DNA of 7,838 bases from Ilumatobacteraceae bacterium (GCA_023257035.1 JALRDI010000256.1:1-7838), one strand, 5' to 3'. Shown: positions 1 through 6,514, counted from the stretch's first letter. Translations and numbers: made by a program. Notes: generated by a model from the letters alone, not told the origin.

Positions 1-714
1 AAGGATCCTCGCTCGGCGATGTTGCGGTTCCACACGCAAACCGGTGGTTCGACGTTGACTGCCCAGCAGCCGGTGAACAACGTCGTCAGGGTTGCCGTTC
101 AGGCAATGGCTGCGGTCATGGGCGGCACGCAGTCGCTGCACACGAATGGCTTCGATGAGGCCTTGTCGCTGCCAACGGAACATGCGGCTCGCCTCGCACT
201 TCGTACCCAGCAAATTATTGGCTACGAATCGGGCATCACCGAAACACCCGACCCTCTGGCTGGCTCGTATCTCGTCGAGTCATTGACCGACGAAGTCGAG
301 CGTCTTACCTGGGAGTACATCGAACGTATTGATGAGATGGGTGGGGCAGTCGAAGCGATTGAAGCCCATTTCCAGCAAGATGAAATTGAGCAGTCGGCCT
401 ATGAGTACACGAAGTCGATTGACGATGATGAGCGGGTGATCGTCGGACTTAACCGGTTCACGATCGACAACGAGCCAGAACCAGATGTGTTCCCGATTGA
501 TCCAGCTCTTGAACCGGCTCAGAAAGCGCGTCTCGCAGCGTTTAAGGCCGACCGGGATGAGAGTGCGGTTCGAGCAGGGCTAGAAGCAGTTAGCGCTGCG
601 GCTCGAGGTACCGACAATGTGCTGTACCCCATGAAAGACGCGCTGTTGGCGGGTGCAACGCTTGGCGAAGTGAGTGATGCACTTCGTGAAGTTTTTGGCA
701 CATATCAGCCCTAA
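1..714 (+). CDS. Methylmalonyl-CoA mutase-type large (catalytic) subunit, C-terminal part; 5' end outside window
   Basis: The reading frame is open from base 1 (KDPRSA precedes the first internal Met) and ends at TAA 712-714, giving 237 visible residues. The block FHTQTGGSTLTAQQP (visible residues 10-24), GGTQSLHTN (41-49), the following DEALSLPT, and DPLAGSYLVE are hallmarks of the adenosylcobalamin-dependent acyl-CoA mutase large subunit, which isomerises acyl-CoA thioesters (methylmalonyl-CoA to succinyl-CoA in the prototype) in propionate and branched-chain catabolism. The protein ends with GATLGEVSDALREVFGTYQP, typical of large subunits that lack a fused B12-binding domain; those run about 520-560 residues, so a bit under half is visible. 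A separate small cobalamin-binding subunit must be supplied elsewhere, since the next gene downstream is cysM. Isobutyryl-CoA mutase or a related mutase remains possible, because the substrate-deciding residues lie mostly upstream of the window. Confidence 0.9.
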   Translation, partial: KDPRSAMLRFHTQTGGSTLTAQQPVNNVVRVAVQAMAAVMGGTQSLHTNGFDEALSLPTEHAARLALRTQQIIGYESGITETPDPLAGSYLVESLTDEVERLTWEYIERIDEMGGAVEAIEAHFQQDEIEQSAYEYTKSIDDDERVIVGLNRFTIDNEPEPDVFPIDPALEPAQKARLAAFKADRDESAVRAGLEAVSAAARGTDNVLYPMKDALLAGATLGEVSDALREVFGTYQP

Positions 715-767
715 TCGTTGGCCAAACGGGTTCAACACACGCTGCTTCCTGACGGCAAAATGTAAAA

Positions 768-802
768 GCCGACTAGCCGAATCGGATTTATCGGAATACA
801 CT
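768..802 (+). promoter_or_regulatory. Candidate cysM promoter/operator: nested CCGA/TCGG dyad before a -10-like hexamer
   Basis: In the 113-bp gap before cysM there are two CCGA half-sites (769-772, 777-780) and two TCGG half-sites (782-785, 791-794). They form nested inverted repeats around one centre near 781; the inner pair makes CCGAATCGG. ATCGGA also occurs twice, 9 bp apart (781 and 790). TACACT at 797-802 could be a -10 element placing the transcript start about 20 bp before the ATG, but no good -35 is seen at 16-18 bp spacing. The symmetry suggests a dimeric regulator; which one cannot be told. The short half-site makes chance a real possibility. Confidence 0.3.
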
Positions 803-827
803 GCCTTCTCGTGAGGTTGCAAGAGTT

Positions 828-1817
828 ATGAACCCTGTAATGACAGCGAATTTGGCGTCAGGCGCCGCTGTTGGCAATCTCGGCGTGCTCGATCTCATTG
901 GCAATACGCCAATGGTTGACGTATCGCACCTGTCTCCAAATCCTGATGTTCGCATCATTGCGAAATTAGAGATGCAGAACCCGTTTGGGTCGGTGAAAGA
1001 TCGCATTGCGAAAGCAATGATTGAGGCGGCCGAAAAAGATGGTCGGCTTGCACCAGGCCAAACAATCATCGAACCTTCATCGGGAAACACAGGCATTGCG
1101 CTCGCCGCAATCGCTCGTTTGAAGGGCTACCCAATCAAGATTCTGCTCCCGGAATCAGTGTCGATCGAACGTCGTCAGATGCTCGAAATTATGGGCGCTG
1201 AAGTCATTTTGACTCCAGGTGGCGAAGGCTCAAACGGCGCGGTCCGTCGTGCAACCGAAATGGCCGAAGCCCACCCTGAGTGGTGCATGGTCTACCAGTA
1301 CGGGAATGATGCAAACCCCCGAGCGCATTACGAATCAACCGGTCCTGAAATTTGGCGTGACGTTCCCGAGATCACTCACTTTGTTGCTGGCCTCGGCACC
1401 TCTGGCACCTTGATGGGAACTGGTCGCTTCCTGAAAGAACGTAACCCCGATGTGCAAATCATCGCGGTGGAGCCACCTCTTGGAGAAAACGTCGAAGGGC
1501 TTCGCAACATCGAAGAGGGTTATATCCCTCCGGTCTTCGAGAATTGGAACGGTTTCGAACTGCTTGATCGCAAGCGTGTTGTCCGCCCCCGAGAGTCAAT
1601 CGAATGGACTCGGCGGTTGGTGAACGAAGCAGGAATTTTTGCCGGCATTTCGTCCGGTGCTTCGCTCGCAGGCGCGGCAAAAGTCGCATCGTCAATCGAT
1701 TCTGGCGTCATTGTGTTCATTGTCTGTGATGGCGGATGGAAGTACCTCTCCACAGGCGCCTATACCGATGATCTCGACGCTGCCGAGGCAGCCGCCGAGA
1801 AAATCATCTACTTCTAG
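828..1817 (+). CDS. cysM: Cysteine synthase, CysM type (probable O-phosphoserine sulfhydrylase)
   Basis: This 329-residue protein is a fold-type II PLP enzyme of the cysteine synthase family. The PLP lysine is K57 in NPFGSVKDR; the substrate loop PSSGNTG spans 83-89; the phosphate-binding glycine loop GTSGTLMGTG spans 190-199; ISSGAS (274-279) supplies the pyridine-nitrogen contact. It resembles M. tuberculosis CysM (Rv1336) more than CysK: shared stretches include YQYGN, EITHFVAGLG and GWKYLSTGAY. R226 in GLRNIEEG aligns with Arg220 of that enzyme, which selects O-phosphoserine, so it probably makes cysteine from O-phosphoserine and a thiocarboxylated sulfur carrier (CysO type) rather than from O-acetylserine and sulfide. 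The start at ATG 828 has GAGG (813-816) 11 nt upstream; an in-frame ATG at 840 is an alternative. It is first in a run with murI, rph and rdgB. No cysO or mec adjoins it. Confidence 0.93.
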   Translation: MNPVMTANLASGAAVGNLGVLDLIGNTPMVDVSHLSPNPDVRIIAKLEMQNPFGSVKDRIAKAMIEAAEKDGRLAPGQTIIEPSSGNTGIALAAIARLKGYPIKILLPESVSIERRQMLEIMGAEVILTPGGEGSNGAVRRATEMAEAHPEWCMVYQYGNDANPRAHYESTGPEIWRDVPEITHFVAGLGTSGTLMGTGRFLKERNPDVQIIAVEPPLGENVEGLRNIEEGYIPPVFENWNGFELLDRKRVVRPRESIEWTRRLVNEAGIFAGISSGASLAGAAKVASSIDSGVIVFIVCDGGWKYLSTGAYTDDLDAAEAAAEKIIYF

Positions 1818-1906
1818 CCCACAACTCCATGGCTTCCCTCGACATCGTCGACGACTAGTTCGGCGTTGACCGCAAACATCGGCGGCTCATCAGTAGCGTT
1901 GTCGCT

Positions 1907-2716
1907 GTGGAACGGCCGATCGGCATTTTTGACTCGGGTTTTGGTGGCCTCACCGTTGCCCGTGCGCTGATCGACCTAATGCCGGCAGAGGATTATGTGT
2001 ACATCGGTGACACCGGCCGGTACCCATACGGCTCGAAGCCACTCGATGATGTTCGGGGGTACGCCAGCGAGCTCGCGCATTCGCTTGTAGATGACTTCAA
2101 TGTGAAGGCGATCGTGGTTGCATGCAACACCGCGACTGCAGCGGGCCTCGACCATCTTCGGTCTGAGCTCGCGGTGCCGATTTTCGATGTTGTTGGCCCG
2201 GGAGCGTCAGCGGTCGTTCGGGCGTCTCGTTCTGGCAAGGTTGGTGTGATCGGCACGGTCGGAACAATTTCTTCGGGCGCCTACGTACACGCTGTTGAAT
2301 CAGCGGCAACAGCACATGCGGTTGCGGCGGAACTCTCAAGTGCAGCATGCCCGGGCTTTGTCGAATTTGTCGAGCGTGGGCAGTTGAGCGGCGATGAGGT
2401 GATGGTGCTCGCTGAGCGACTTCTTGCGCCTCTCGCCGGAGCAGAAATCGACACCCTGTTGCTCGGATGTACTCACTACCCGTTTCTCGCTCGGACGATC
2501 GGTGAGGTGATGGGTCCTGAGGTCGTGCTGGTGTCATCTGCAGATGAAACGGCGTTTGCTGTCCGTCAGCGCCTCACCGAAATGGAACTTCTGCGTGCAA
2601 GTGACGAGGTTGGCGCTCGACGATTCTTATCGAGTGGCGATGTTGAGGTGTTTCGCGAACTTGGCTCGACGCTCTTTGGTTCTGATCTTGTCGCAGCCGA
2701 ACGCTGGAAGCGATGA
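1907..2716 (+). CDS. murI: Glutamate racemase
   Basis: A 269-residue protein of normal family length that interconverts L- and D-glutamate without a cofactor, supplying D-glutamate to MurD for peptidoglycan in the cytoplasm. Both catalytic cysteines are present in their signature blocks: C73 in VACNTATAAG and C188 in LLLGCTHYPF. The N-terminal FDSGFGGLTV (8-17, with D9 and S10) and GDTGRYPYG (34-42) are the other substrate-pocket motifs. The start is GTG 1907: it is the only start codon between the in-frame stop at 1856-1858 and the FDSG motif. No clear Shine-Dalgarno sequence precedes it, so translation may be modest. It lies 89 bp after cysM and 44 bp before rph. In M. tuberculosis a rhomboid-type membrane protein gene sits between cysM and murI; nothing like it fits in this gap. 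Confidence 0.96.
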   Translation: MERPIGIFDSGFGGLTVARALIDLMPAEDYVYIGDTGRYPYGSKPLDDVRGYASELAHSLVDDFNVKAIVVACNTATAAGLDHLRSELAVPIFDVVGPGASAVVRASRSGKVGVIGTVGTISSGAYVHAVESAATAHAVAAELSSAACPGFVEFVERGQLSGDEVMVLAERLLAPLAGAEIDTLLLGCTHYPFLARTIGEVMGPEVVLVSSADETAFAVRQRLTEMELLRASDEVGARRFLSSGDVEVFRELGSTLFGSDLVAAERWKR

Positions 2717-2760
2717 CCGCGTAGCCTGACAGGGCACGAATATTCGAGAGGAAGAAAACG

Positions 2761-3516
2761 ATGTCGCGACCCGATGGCCGTAATCCAGATGAACTTCGCC
2801 CAATTACGTTTGAGCGAGATTTCACCGAGATGTCTGATGGGTCATGTCTCGTCACTGTCGGACGAACCAAGGTGCTCTGCACCGCCTCGATCGATGAAGA
2901 TGTTCCTCGCTGGATGAAGGGCCGGGGCACTGGCTGGGTCACAGCCGAGTATTCGATGCTCCCAGGTTCGTCGCCAGAGCGCGTTGATCGTGAAGCCGCG
3001 AAAGGCAAGCAGTCGGGTCGAACCGTCGAGATTCAGCGGTTGATCGCCCGCGCCCTGCGCGCAGCCTGCGATATGACCCTGCTTGGCGAGCGGCAAGTGG
3101 TTGTTGACTGTGATGTCATCCAAGCCGATGGTGGTACTCGCACGGCATCGATCTGTGGTGGTTACATCGCACTGCATGACGCCCTGACCCGTCGGATGCA
3201 ACAGGGTCTCATCGCATCGCACCCGTTGCACTCGACGTGCTCCGCAATTTCGGTTGGCATTGTTGACGGTGTACCAGTGCTCGATCTGCCCTACGTTGAA
3301 GATTCTCGGGCCGAAGTCGACATGAACGTTGTGATGCTTCGACCTGCAGGAGTTGGTGGGCAAGCACGCTTTGTCGAAGTGCAGGGCACAGCCGAAGGAA
3401 TGGCGTTCACGCGCAATGAACTTGATTCGATGCTCGTACTTGCAGAATCTGGGCTGGGGGCGATTGCTGACCTGCAAGATGAACTGATTGCGTCGCCTCC
3501 ATTACCGCGTTCATGA
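2761..3516 (+). CDS. rph: Ribonuclease PH (tRNA 3'-end phosphorolytic exonuclease)
   Basis: A 251-residue protein, close to the usual 240-260. RNase PH forms a hexamer that trims 3' trailer nucleotides from tRNA precursors using inorganic phosphate. Family motifs are in order: RPDGRNPDELRP (3-14), the WVTAEYSMLPGS block (59-70), SGRTVEIQRLI (85-95, with R87) and the phosphate-binding GGTRT (124-128, with R127). The likely metal-binding aspartates are D181 and D187 in EDSRAEVDMN. ATG 2761 is preceded by AGAGGAAG (2747-2754), the best Shine-Dalgarno sequence among the genes here, which fixes the start. The stop codon overlaps the rdgB start in ATGA, so the two are translationally coupled. The rph-rdgB pairing is widespread in bacteria. 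The phosphodiesterase gene that lies between murI and rph in M. tuberculosis (Rv1339) is absent. Confidence 0.97.
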   Translation: MSRPDGRNPDELRPITFERDFTEMSDGSCLVTVGRTKVLCTASIDEDVPRWMKGRGTGWVTAEYSMLPGSSPERVDREAAKGKQSGRTVEIQRLIARALRAACDMTLLGERQVVVDCDVIQADGGTRTASICGGYIALHDALTRRMQQGLIASHPLHSTCSAISVGIVDGVPVLDLPYVEDSRAEVDMNVVMLRPAGVGGQARFVEVQGTAEGMAFTRNELDSMLVLAESGLGAIADLQDELIASPPLPRS

Positions 3517-4112
3517 GTTCTGCGCCCCTGCGCTTGGTCTGCGCGTCTGCGAACCCTGACAAGGTCGCAGAGATCGAGGAATTACTCATTGGTATCGCCG
3601 AGATGCTGCCGCGGCCGGCAACTCTCGGAGAGGTCGTCGAAGATGCCGATTCACTCGAGGGAAATGCCCGGCTGAAGGCGGTTGCGGTGTGCGCTGCAAG
3701 CGGTTGTGCGGCGGTTGCCGATGACACCGGCCTTGAGGTTGATGCCCTGAACGGAGCACCCGGAATCTACGCAGCGCGCTTTGCGGGTGAACACGCAACC
3801 TATGCAGATAACCGCAGCAAATTGTTGGGCGATCTCGATGGCATCCCATCAACGGCTCGTTCTGCACGTTTCCGAACCGTCGTGATCGTGGCGTGGCCAG
3901 GCGGCGAAGAACTCGTCGTTGAAGGAGTGTGTGAAGGCCAAATTGCTGATCATGAGATGGGTATTGCGGGTTTCGGTTACGACTCGATCTTCATTCCATC
4001 GGACGGTGATGGGCGCTCATTCGCCCAGATGTCTGCCGACGAGAAAAACACGATTTCTCATCGGGGTCGAGCATTTCATGCGCTGGCTGAGGCGCTGCGT
4101 CAGCGCACCTAG
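3513..4112 (+). CDS. rdgB: XTP/dITP diphosphatase (RdgB/HAM1 family)
   Basis: A 199-residue cytoplasmic pyrophosphohydrolase that converts non-canonical purine triphosphates (XTP, dITP, ITP) to monophosphates, keeping deaminated bases out of DNA and RNA. Family motifs are all present: SANPDK (12-17, in place of the commoner TxNxxK), DSLEGNARLKA (46-56), ADDTGLEVDALNGAPGIYAAR (69-89, where D71 aligns with E. coli D69), GFGYDSIF (the position after D is usually Pro, here Ser) and KNTISHRGRA near the C terminus. The ATG lies inside the rph stop region (ATGA, 3513-3516) with no separate Shine-Dalgarno sequence, indicating translation by reinitiation after rph. It ends at TAG 4110-4112, 17 bp from the stop of the oppositely oriented aldolase-like gene, and is the last gene of the cysM-murI-rph-rdgB run. 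Confidence 0.96.
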   Translation: MSSAPLRLVCASANPDKVAEIEELLIGIAEMLPRPATLGEVVEDADSLEGNARLKAVAVCAASGCAAVADDTGLEVDALNGAPGIYAARFAGEHATYADNRSKLLGDLDGIPSTARSARFRTVVIVAWPGGEELVVEGVCEGQIADHEMGIAGFGYDSIFIPSDGDGRSFAQMSADEKNTISHRGRAFHALAEALRQRT

Positions 4113-4132
4113 CAAGCAATTTCTGCGTGCTA
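4110..4132. terminator. Hairpin joining the two convergent stop codons; possible weak bidirectional terminator
   Basis: The 17-bp gap between rdgB and the aldolase-like gene, with the stop codons on either side, forms an inverted repeat. TAGCA-A-GCA (4110-4118) pairs with TGC-G-TGCTA (4124-4132) around a 5-nt loop, 8 of 9 pairs with one A/G mismatch. The two TAG stops provide the outer three pairs. There is no T run on either side, so it is not a canonical intrinsic terminator; it could slow polymerase or shield the 3' ends of converging transcripts. Confidence 0.3.
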
Positions 4133-5158
4133 CCAATGACGCAAGTCGATCGCCCAGCGGTCGACAACCTCGCCGTCTTCAACCAACCAGAGGTATTCAT
4201 GGCGCGCAATTGTCGGATCGACGTGAGCTGGTCGAACGTGGACTCGTTCGCCTAGATGAAATGTCTGCTCTGAACTGCTGAAGGTCGTGTGCTCGTCTGA
4301 GCAGAACCACACCTTGCAACTGTCGATCGCGGGGTCACCATGGTCCATTCCAAGGGCTTTTAAGCCAACATCGGTGACGTAGCGCTGTTCATGATGGGCG
4401 ATCACCGTGCCAACGATGGTGAGAGCTTGTTCAAACCCTTGCTGAAGTGACGCGTATTGAGTGTCAACCATGACGTATGAACCAGCCTGCACGTCGGTGA
4501 CTCCCGTCGGGTGTTCAAGGCCAATCGTGTGCAGGTCGTGAGTGCCGGTTCCTCCTGTCGAGACGATGTCGCCACCGACATCGTCGTGGGCCGACCGTAA
4601 TAACTTCATTGCGGTCGTAACTCGTTCGCGGGCTTCGTCACGATCGGTGACCATCTGTAGGTGGCCCTCGTAGCCCATCACCCCTGAGACGGCGAGCCCG
4701 TGTTGTCGCGCTAGGTCAGCGAGTCGTCCGGCTTCAGTCGGAGCGATCCCACATCGTGGCATCCCGACGTCAACGTCGATAATCACGTCGCGAATGCCGG
4801 CGCGGTGGGCGGCATCAATCGTCTCAGGCGAATCGACCGCAACTCGGGCAATGACACCGGCTGCTTCTGCAGCGCGAGCGACTTGTTTGAGGCGGTCGAC
4901 GTCGAGCACGGCGTTTGCGAGAAGTAGGTCTTGCCCAACCCCAGCTTCGATCATCCCGAGAACTTCCCGCGGGGTTGCGCAGGTGAACGCAAGATGCCCG
5001 AGCGCTGCTTGCTGAGCAGCAAGGGCAGTGCATTTATGAGCTTTCACATGAGGTCGCAGCGACGAACCAGGAAGCCGTTCAGACATCGTTTGGAGGTTCC
5101 GGTTGAGTGCCGCTGCGTCGATCACTGCAGCAGGTGTCGGAATCTCATCGATCTTCAT
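4130..5158 (-). CDS. D-threonine aldolase / D-serine dehydratase-family PLP enzyme (fold type III)
   Basis: A 342-residue protein from ATG 5158. The PLP lysine is K39 in RPHVKAHK, the signature of this alanine-racemase-fold family. YEGH (163-166), STGGTGT (200-206, phosphate binding), AGSYVMVDTQY (225-235) and DVGLKALGMDHG (263-274) follow in family order. The C-terminal metal site reads PAHVDPT with H312 and D314. An HxD pair is what I recall for D-threonine aldolase (Mn-binding), whereas D-serine dehydratases carry HxC (Zn), so cleavage of a D-3-hydroxy amino acid to glycine plus aldehyde is favoured; the true substrate is unknown. An upstream in-frame TTG at 5164 is a possible start, but AGG in ACAGG sits about 8 nt before the ATG and too close to the TTG. 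The gene converges on rdgB and diverges from the thiolase across 71 bp. Confidence 0.85.
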   Translation of the reverse strand: MKIDEIPTPAAVIDAAALNRNLQTMSERLPGSSLRPHVKAHKCTALAAQQAALGHLAFTCATPREVLGMIEAGVGQDLLLANAVLDVDRLKQVARAAEAAGVIARVAVDSPETIDAAHRAGIRDVIIDVDVGMPRCGIAPTEAGRLADLARQHGLAVSGVMGYEGHLQMVTDRDEARERVTTAMKLLRSAHDDVGGDIVSTGGTGTHDLHTIGLEHPTGVTDVQAGSYVMVDTQYASLQQGFEQALTIVGTVIAHHEQRYVTDVGLKALGMDHGDPAIDSCKVWFCSDEHTTFSSSEQTFHLGERVHVRPAHVDPTIARHEYLWLVEDGEVVDRWAIDLRHW

Positions 5159-5169
5159 GTGCAAAGCCT

Positions 5170-5225
5170 GTCACGTCACGGTGGTGTCGGATGATGTCGG
5201 GCGACGATCTCCGATGTACCGTGAC
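5170..5225. promoter_or_regulatory. Divergent intergenic region with an 8-bp inverted repeat
   Basis: The 71 bp between the aldolase-like gene and the thiolase must hold both promoters. GTCACGGT (5175-5182) is repeated exactly inverted as ACCGTGAC (5218-5225), 35 nt apart, and a further GTCAC directly precedes the left copy (5170-5174). TGTCGG occurs twice at 10-bp spacing (5185-5190, 5195-5200). This could be a pair of operator half-sites controlling both genes. I see no convincing -35/-10 pair on either strand. Confidence 0.3.
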
Positions 5226-5229
5226 CGTT

Positions 5230-6378
5230 ATGACTGAAGCATTTATCGTTGACGCAGTTCGCTCACCAGTCGGTCGACGTGGCGGCGCGCTGTCCACTGT
5301 CCACCCAGCCGATCTCGGTGCTCACTCGATTAAGCATCTCATCGAACGCTCTGGAGTTGATCCTGAGGCTGTTGATGATGTCGTGTTCGGCAATGTGAAC
5401 TCGATTTGGGAGCAATCCGGCTGTATCGCTCGCACATCTTGGCTTACCGCTGGCCTGCCGATGCACGTACCTGGTGTGACCATTGATCGTCAGTGCGGAT
5501 CGGCTCAGCAGGCTGTGCAATTCGCCGCACAGGCAGTGATGTCAGGAACGATGGACATTGTTGTTGCAGGTGGCGTAGAGAACATGTCGATGGTTCCAAT
5601 CACCGCAGGTGCTCAGGCCGGAAAGGATGATCCTGATTTTGATCCATTCACCGGAGCGGAGGGTTGGAACTCACGTTTCGGCGGAACCGAGGTGAGCCAG
5701 TTCCATGGCGCAGAACTCATGGCTGAGCATTGGAACATCACCCGTGAAGAGATGGAAGCATTTGCTGTTGAGTCACATGAGCGTGCAATTCGCGCCCGTG
5801 CCGAGGGTCGATTCGATAACGAAATTGTCCCGCTTAACGGCCTTGACTACGACGAAGGTCCTCGCGAGCCAAATATCGAAAAGATGCAGTCACTCGCCAC
5901 TCTTCGTGAGGGCGGACGTATTACGGCGGCCGTTGCAAGCCAGATCTCCGACGGTTCAGCCGCACTTCTCGTTGCAAGCGAAGAAGCCGTGAAGCGTCAT
6001 GGTTTGAAGCCACGGGCACGAATTCACCACATGACGGTGCTGGCAGACGACCCAATCATGATGCTCTCAGCTCCAATCCCAGCCACCCGTCGTGCGCTCG
6101 AGCGCACAGGTTTGAGCATCGACGACATTGACGCAGTTGAAATCAACGAGGCGTTCGCCCCAGTCCCAATGGCGTGGTTGAAAGAGATTGGTGCCGACCC
6201 GGCGAAGGTCAACCCAAGTGGTGGAGCTATCGCTCTTGGTCACCCGCTCGGTGCGACTGGCGCACGTCTCATGGTGACGCTGCTGAATGAACTTGAGCGC
6301 ACAAATGGCCGCTACGGCCTTCAGACAATGTGTGAGGGTGGCGGCCAAGCCAACGTCACCATCATTGAACGACTCTAA
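5230..6378 (+). CDS. Thiolase (acetyl-CoA C-acyltransferase), FadA6-like
   Basis: A 382-residue thiolase of normal length that cleaves 3-ketoacyl-CoA with CoA, or condenses acyl-CoAs in the reverse direction. Catalytic residues are intact: C89 in DRQCGSAQQA, NEAF (306-309), H338 in GGAIALGHPLGATG and C368 in MCEGGG. The N terminus MTEAFIVDAVR, the block ITAAVASQISDG (where many thiolases have TAGN) and the ending CEGGGQANVTIIERL strongly resemble, from memory, mycobacterial FadA6, a thiolase of steroid C/D-ring breakdown; this suggests acyl-CoA degradation rather than general acetoacetyl-CoA synthesis. ATG 5230 is chosen because it matches the family N terminus; GTG 5221 and further upstream codons are in frame but would add non-family residues. 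No Shine-Dalgarno sequence is visible. The gene ends before a strong terminator and has no steroid-pathway neighbours in the window. Confidence 0.93.
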   Translation: MTEAFIVDAVRSPVGRRGGALSTVHPADLGAHSIKHLIERSGVDPEAVDDVVFGNVNSIWEQSGCIARTSWLTAGLPMHVPGVTIDRQCGSAQQAVQFAAQAVMSGTMDIVVAGGVENMSMVPITAGAQAGKDDPDFDPFTGAEGWNSRFGGTEVSQFHGAELMAEHWNITREEMEAFAVESHERAIRARAEGRFDNEIVPLNGLDYDEGPREPNIEKMQSLATLREGGRITAAVASQISDGSAALLVASEEAVKRHGLKPRARIHHMTVLADDPIMMLSAPIPATRRALERTGLSIDDIDAVEINEAFAPVPMAWLKEIGADPAKVNPSGGAIALGHPLGATGARLMVTLLNELERTNGRYGLQTMCEGGGQANVTIIERL

Positions 6379-6400
6379 CGAGAGTTCTGAGAACAAAATG

Positions 6401-6433
6401 AAAAGGTGGTGGCCGCTGGCCACCACCTTTTTT
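6401..6433. terminator. Strong intrinsic terminator, probably bidirectional (thiolase + / tRNA-Leu -)
   Basis: AAAAGGTGGTGGCC (6401-6414) and GGCCACCACCTTTT (6418-6431) form a perfect 14-bp stem around a 3-nt loop (GCT). On the + strand the T run extends to 6433, closing the thiolase transcript 22 bp after its stop. On the - strand the A run becomes a T run (TTTT then CATTTTG), so the same stem can end the tRNA transcript. The tRNA 3' end (6435) lies only one base beyond. Confidence 0.92.
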
Positions 6434-6434
6434 G

Positions 6435-6514
<80 letters not shown>

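Noticed and set aside
752..772. CGGC / GCCG pairing around an A-rich loop after the mutase gene, considered as a terminator
   Set aside because: A 4-bp stem with an 11-nt loop and no following T run is too weak to call.
1845..1854. Perfect palindrome TCGTCGACGA in the cysM-murI gap
   Set aside because: Short, isolated TCG-rich palindromes are expected often in a genome with this composition, and nothing else marks a site here.
1829..1858. Nine-codon ATG frame (MASLDIVDD) between cysM and murI
   Set aside because: It has no ribosome-binding site and no leader-peptide character; it is probably chance.
2097..2537. 146-codon open frame on the - strand opposite murI
   Set aside because: The Arg/Pro/His-rich composition is typical of an antisense shadow of a GC-rich gene, with no motif.
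2842..3477. Long open frame (211 codons) on the - strand opposite rph
   Set aside because: It lies wholly inside rph, whose motifs are unmistakable. Its translation is rich in Cys, His and Arg with no family resemblance; it is a codon-bias shadow.
5159..5164. TTG start two codons upstream of the chosen ATG of the aldolase-like gene
   Set aside because: The AGG that could serve as a ribosome-binding site is only 2 nt from the TTG but at normal spacing from ATG 5158.
5107..5229. N-terminal extension of the thiolase to an upstream ATG at 5107
   Set aside because: The extra 41 residues overlap the divergent aldolase-like gene, are unlike any thiolase N terminus, and would leave no promoter space; ATG 5230 starts the family sequence.
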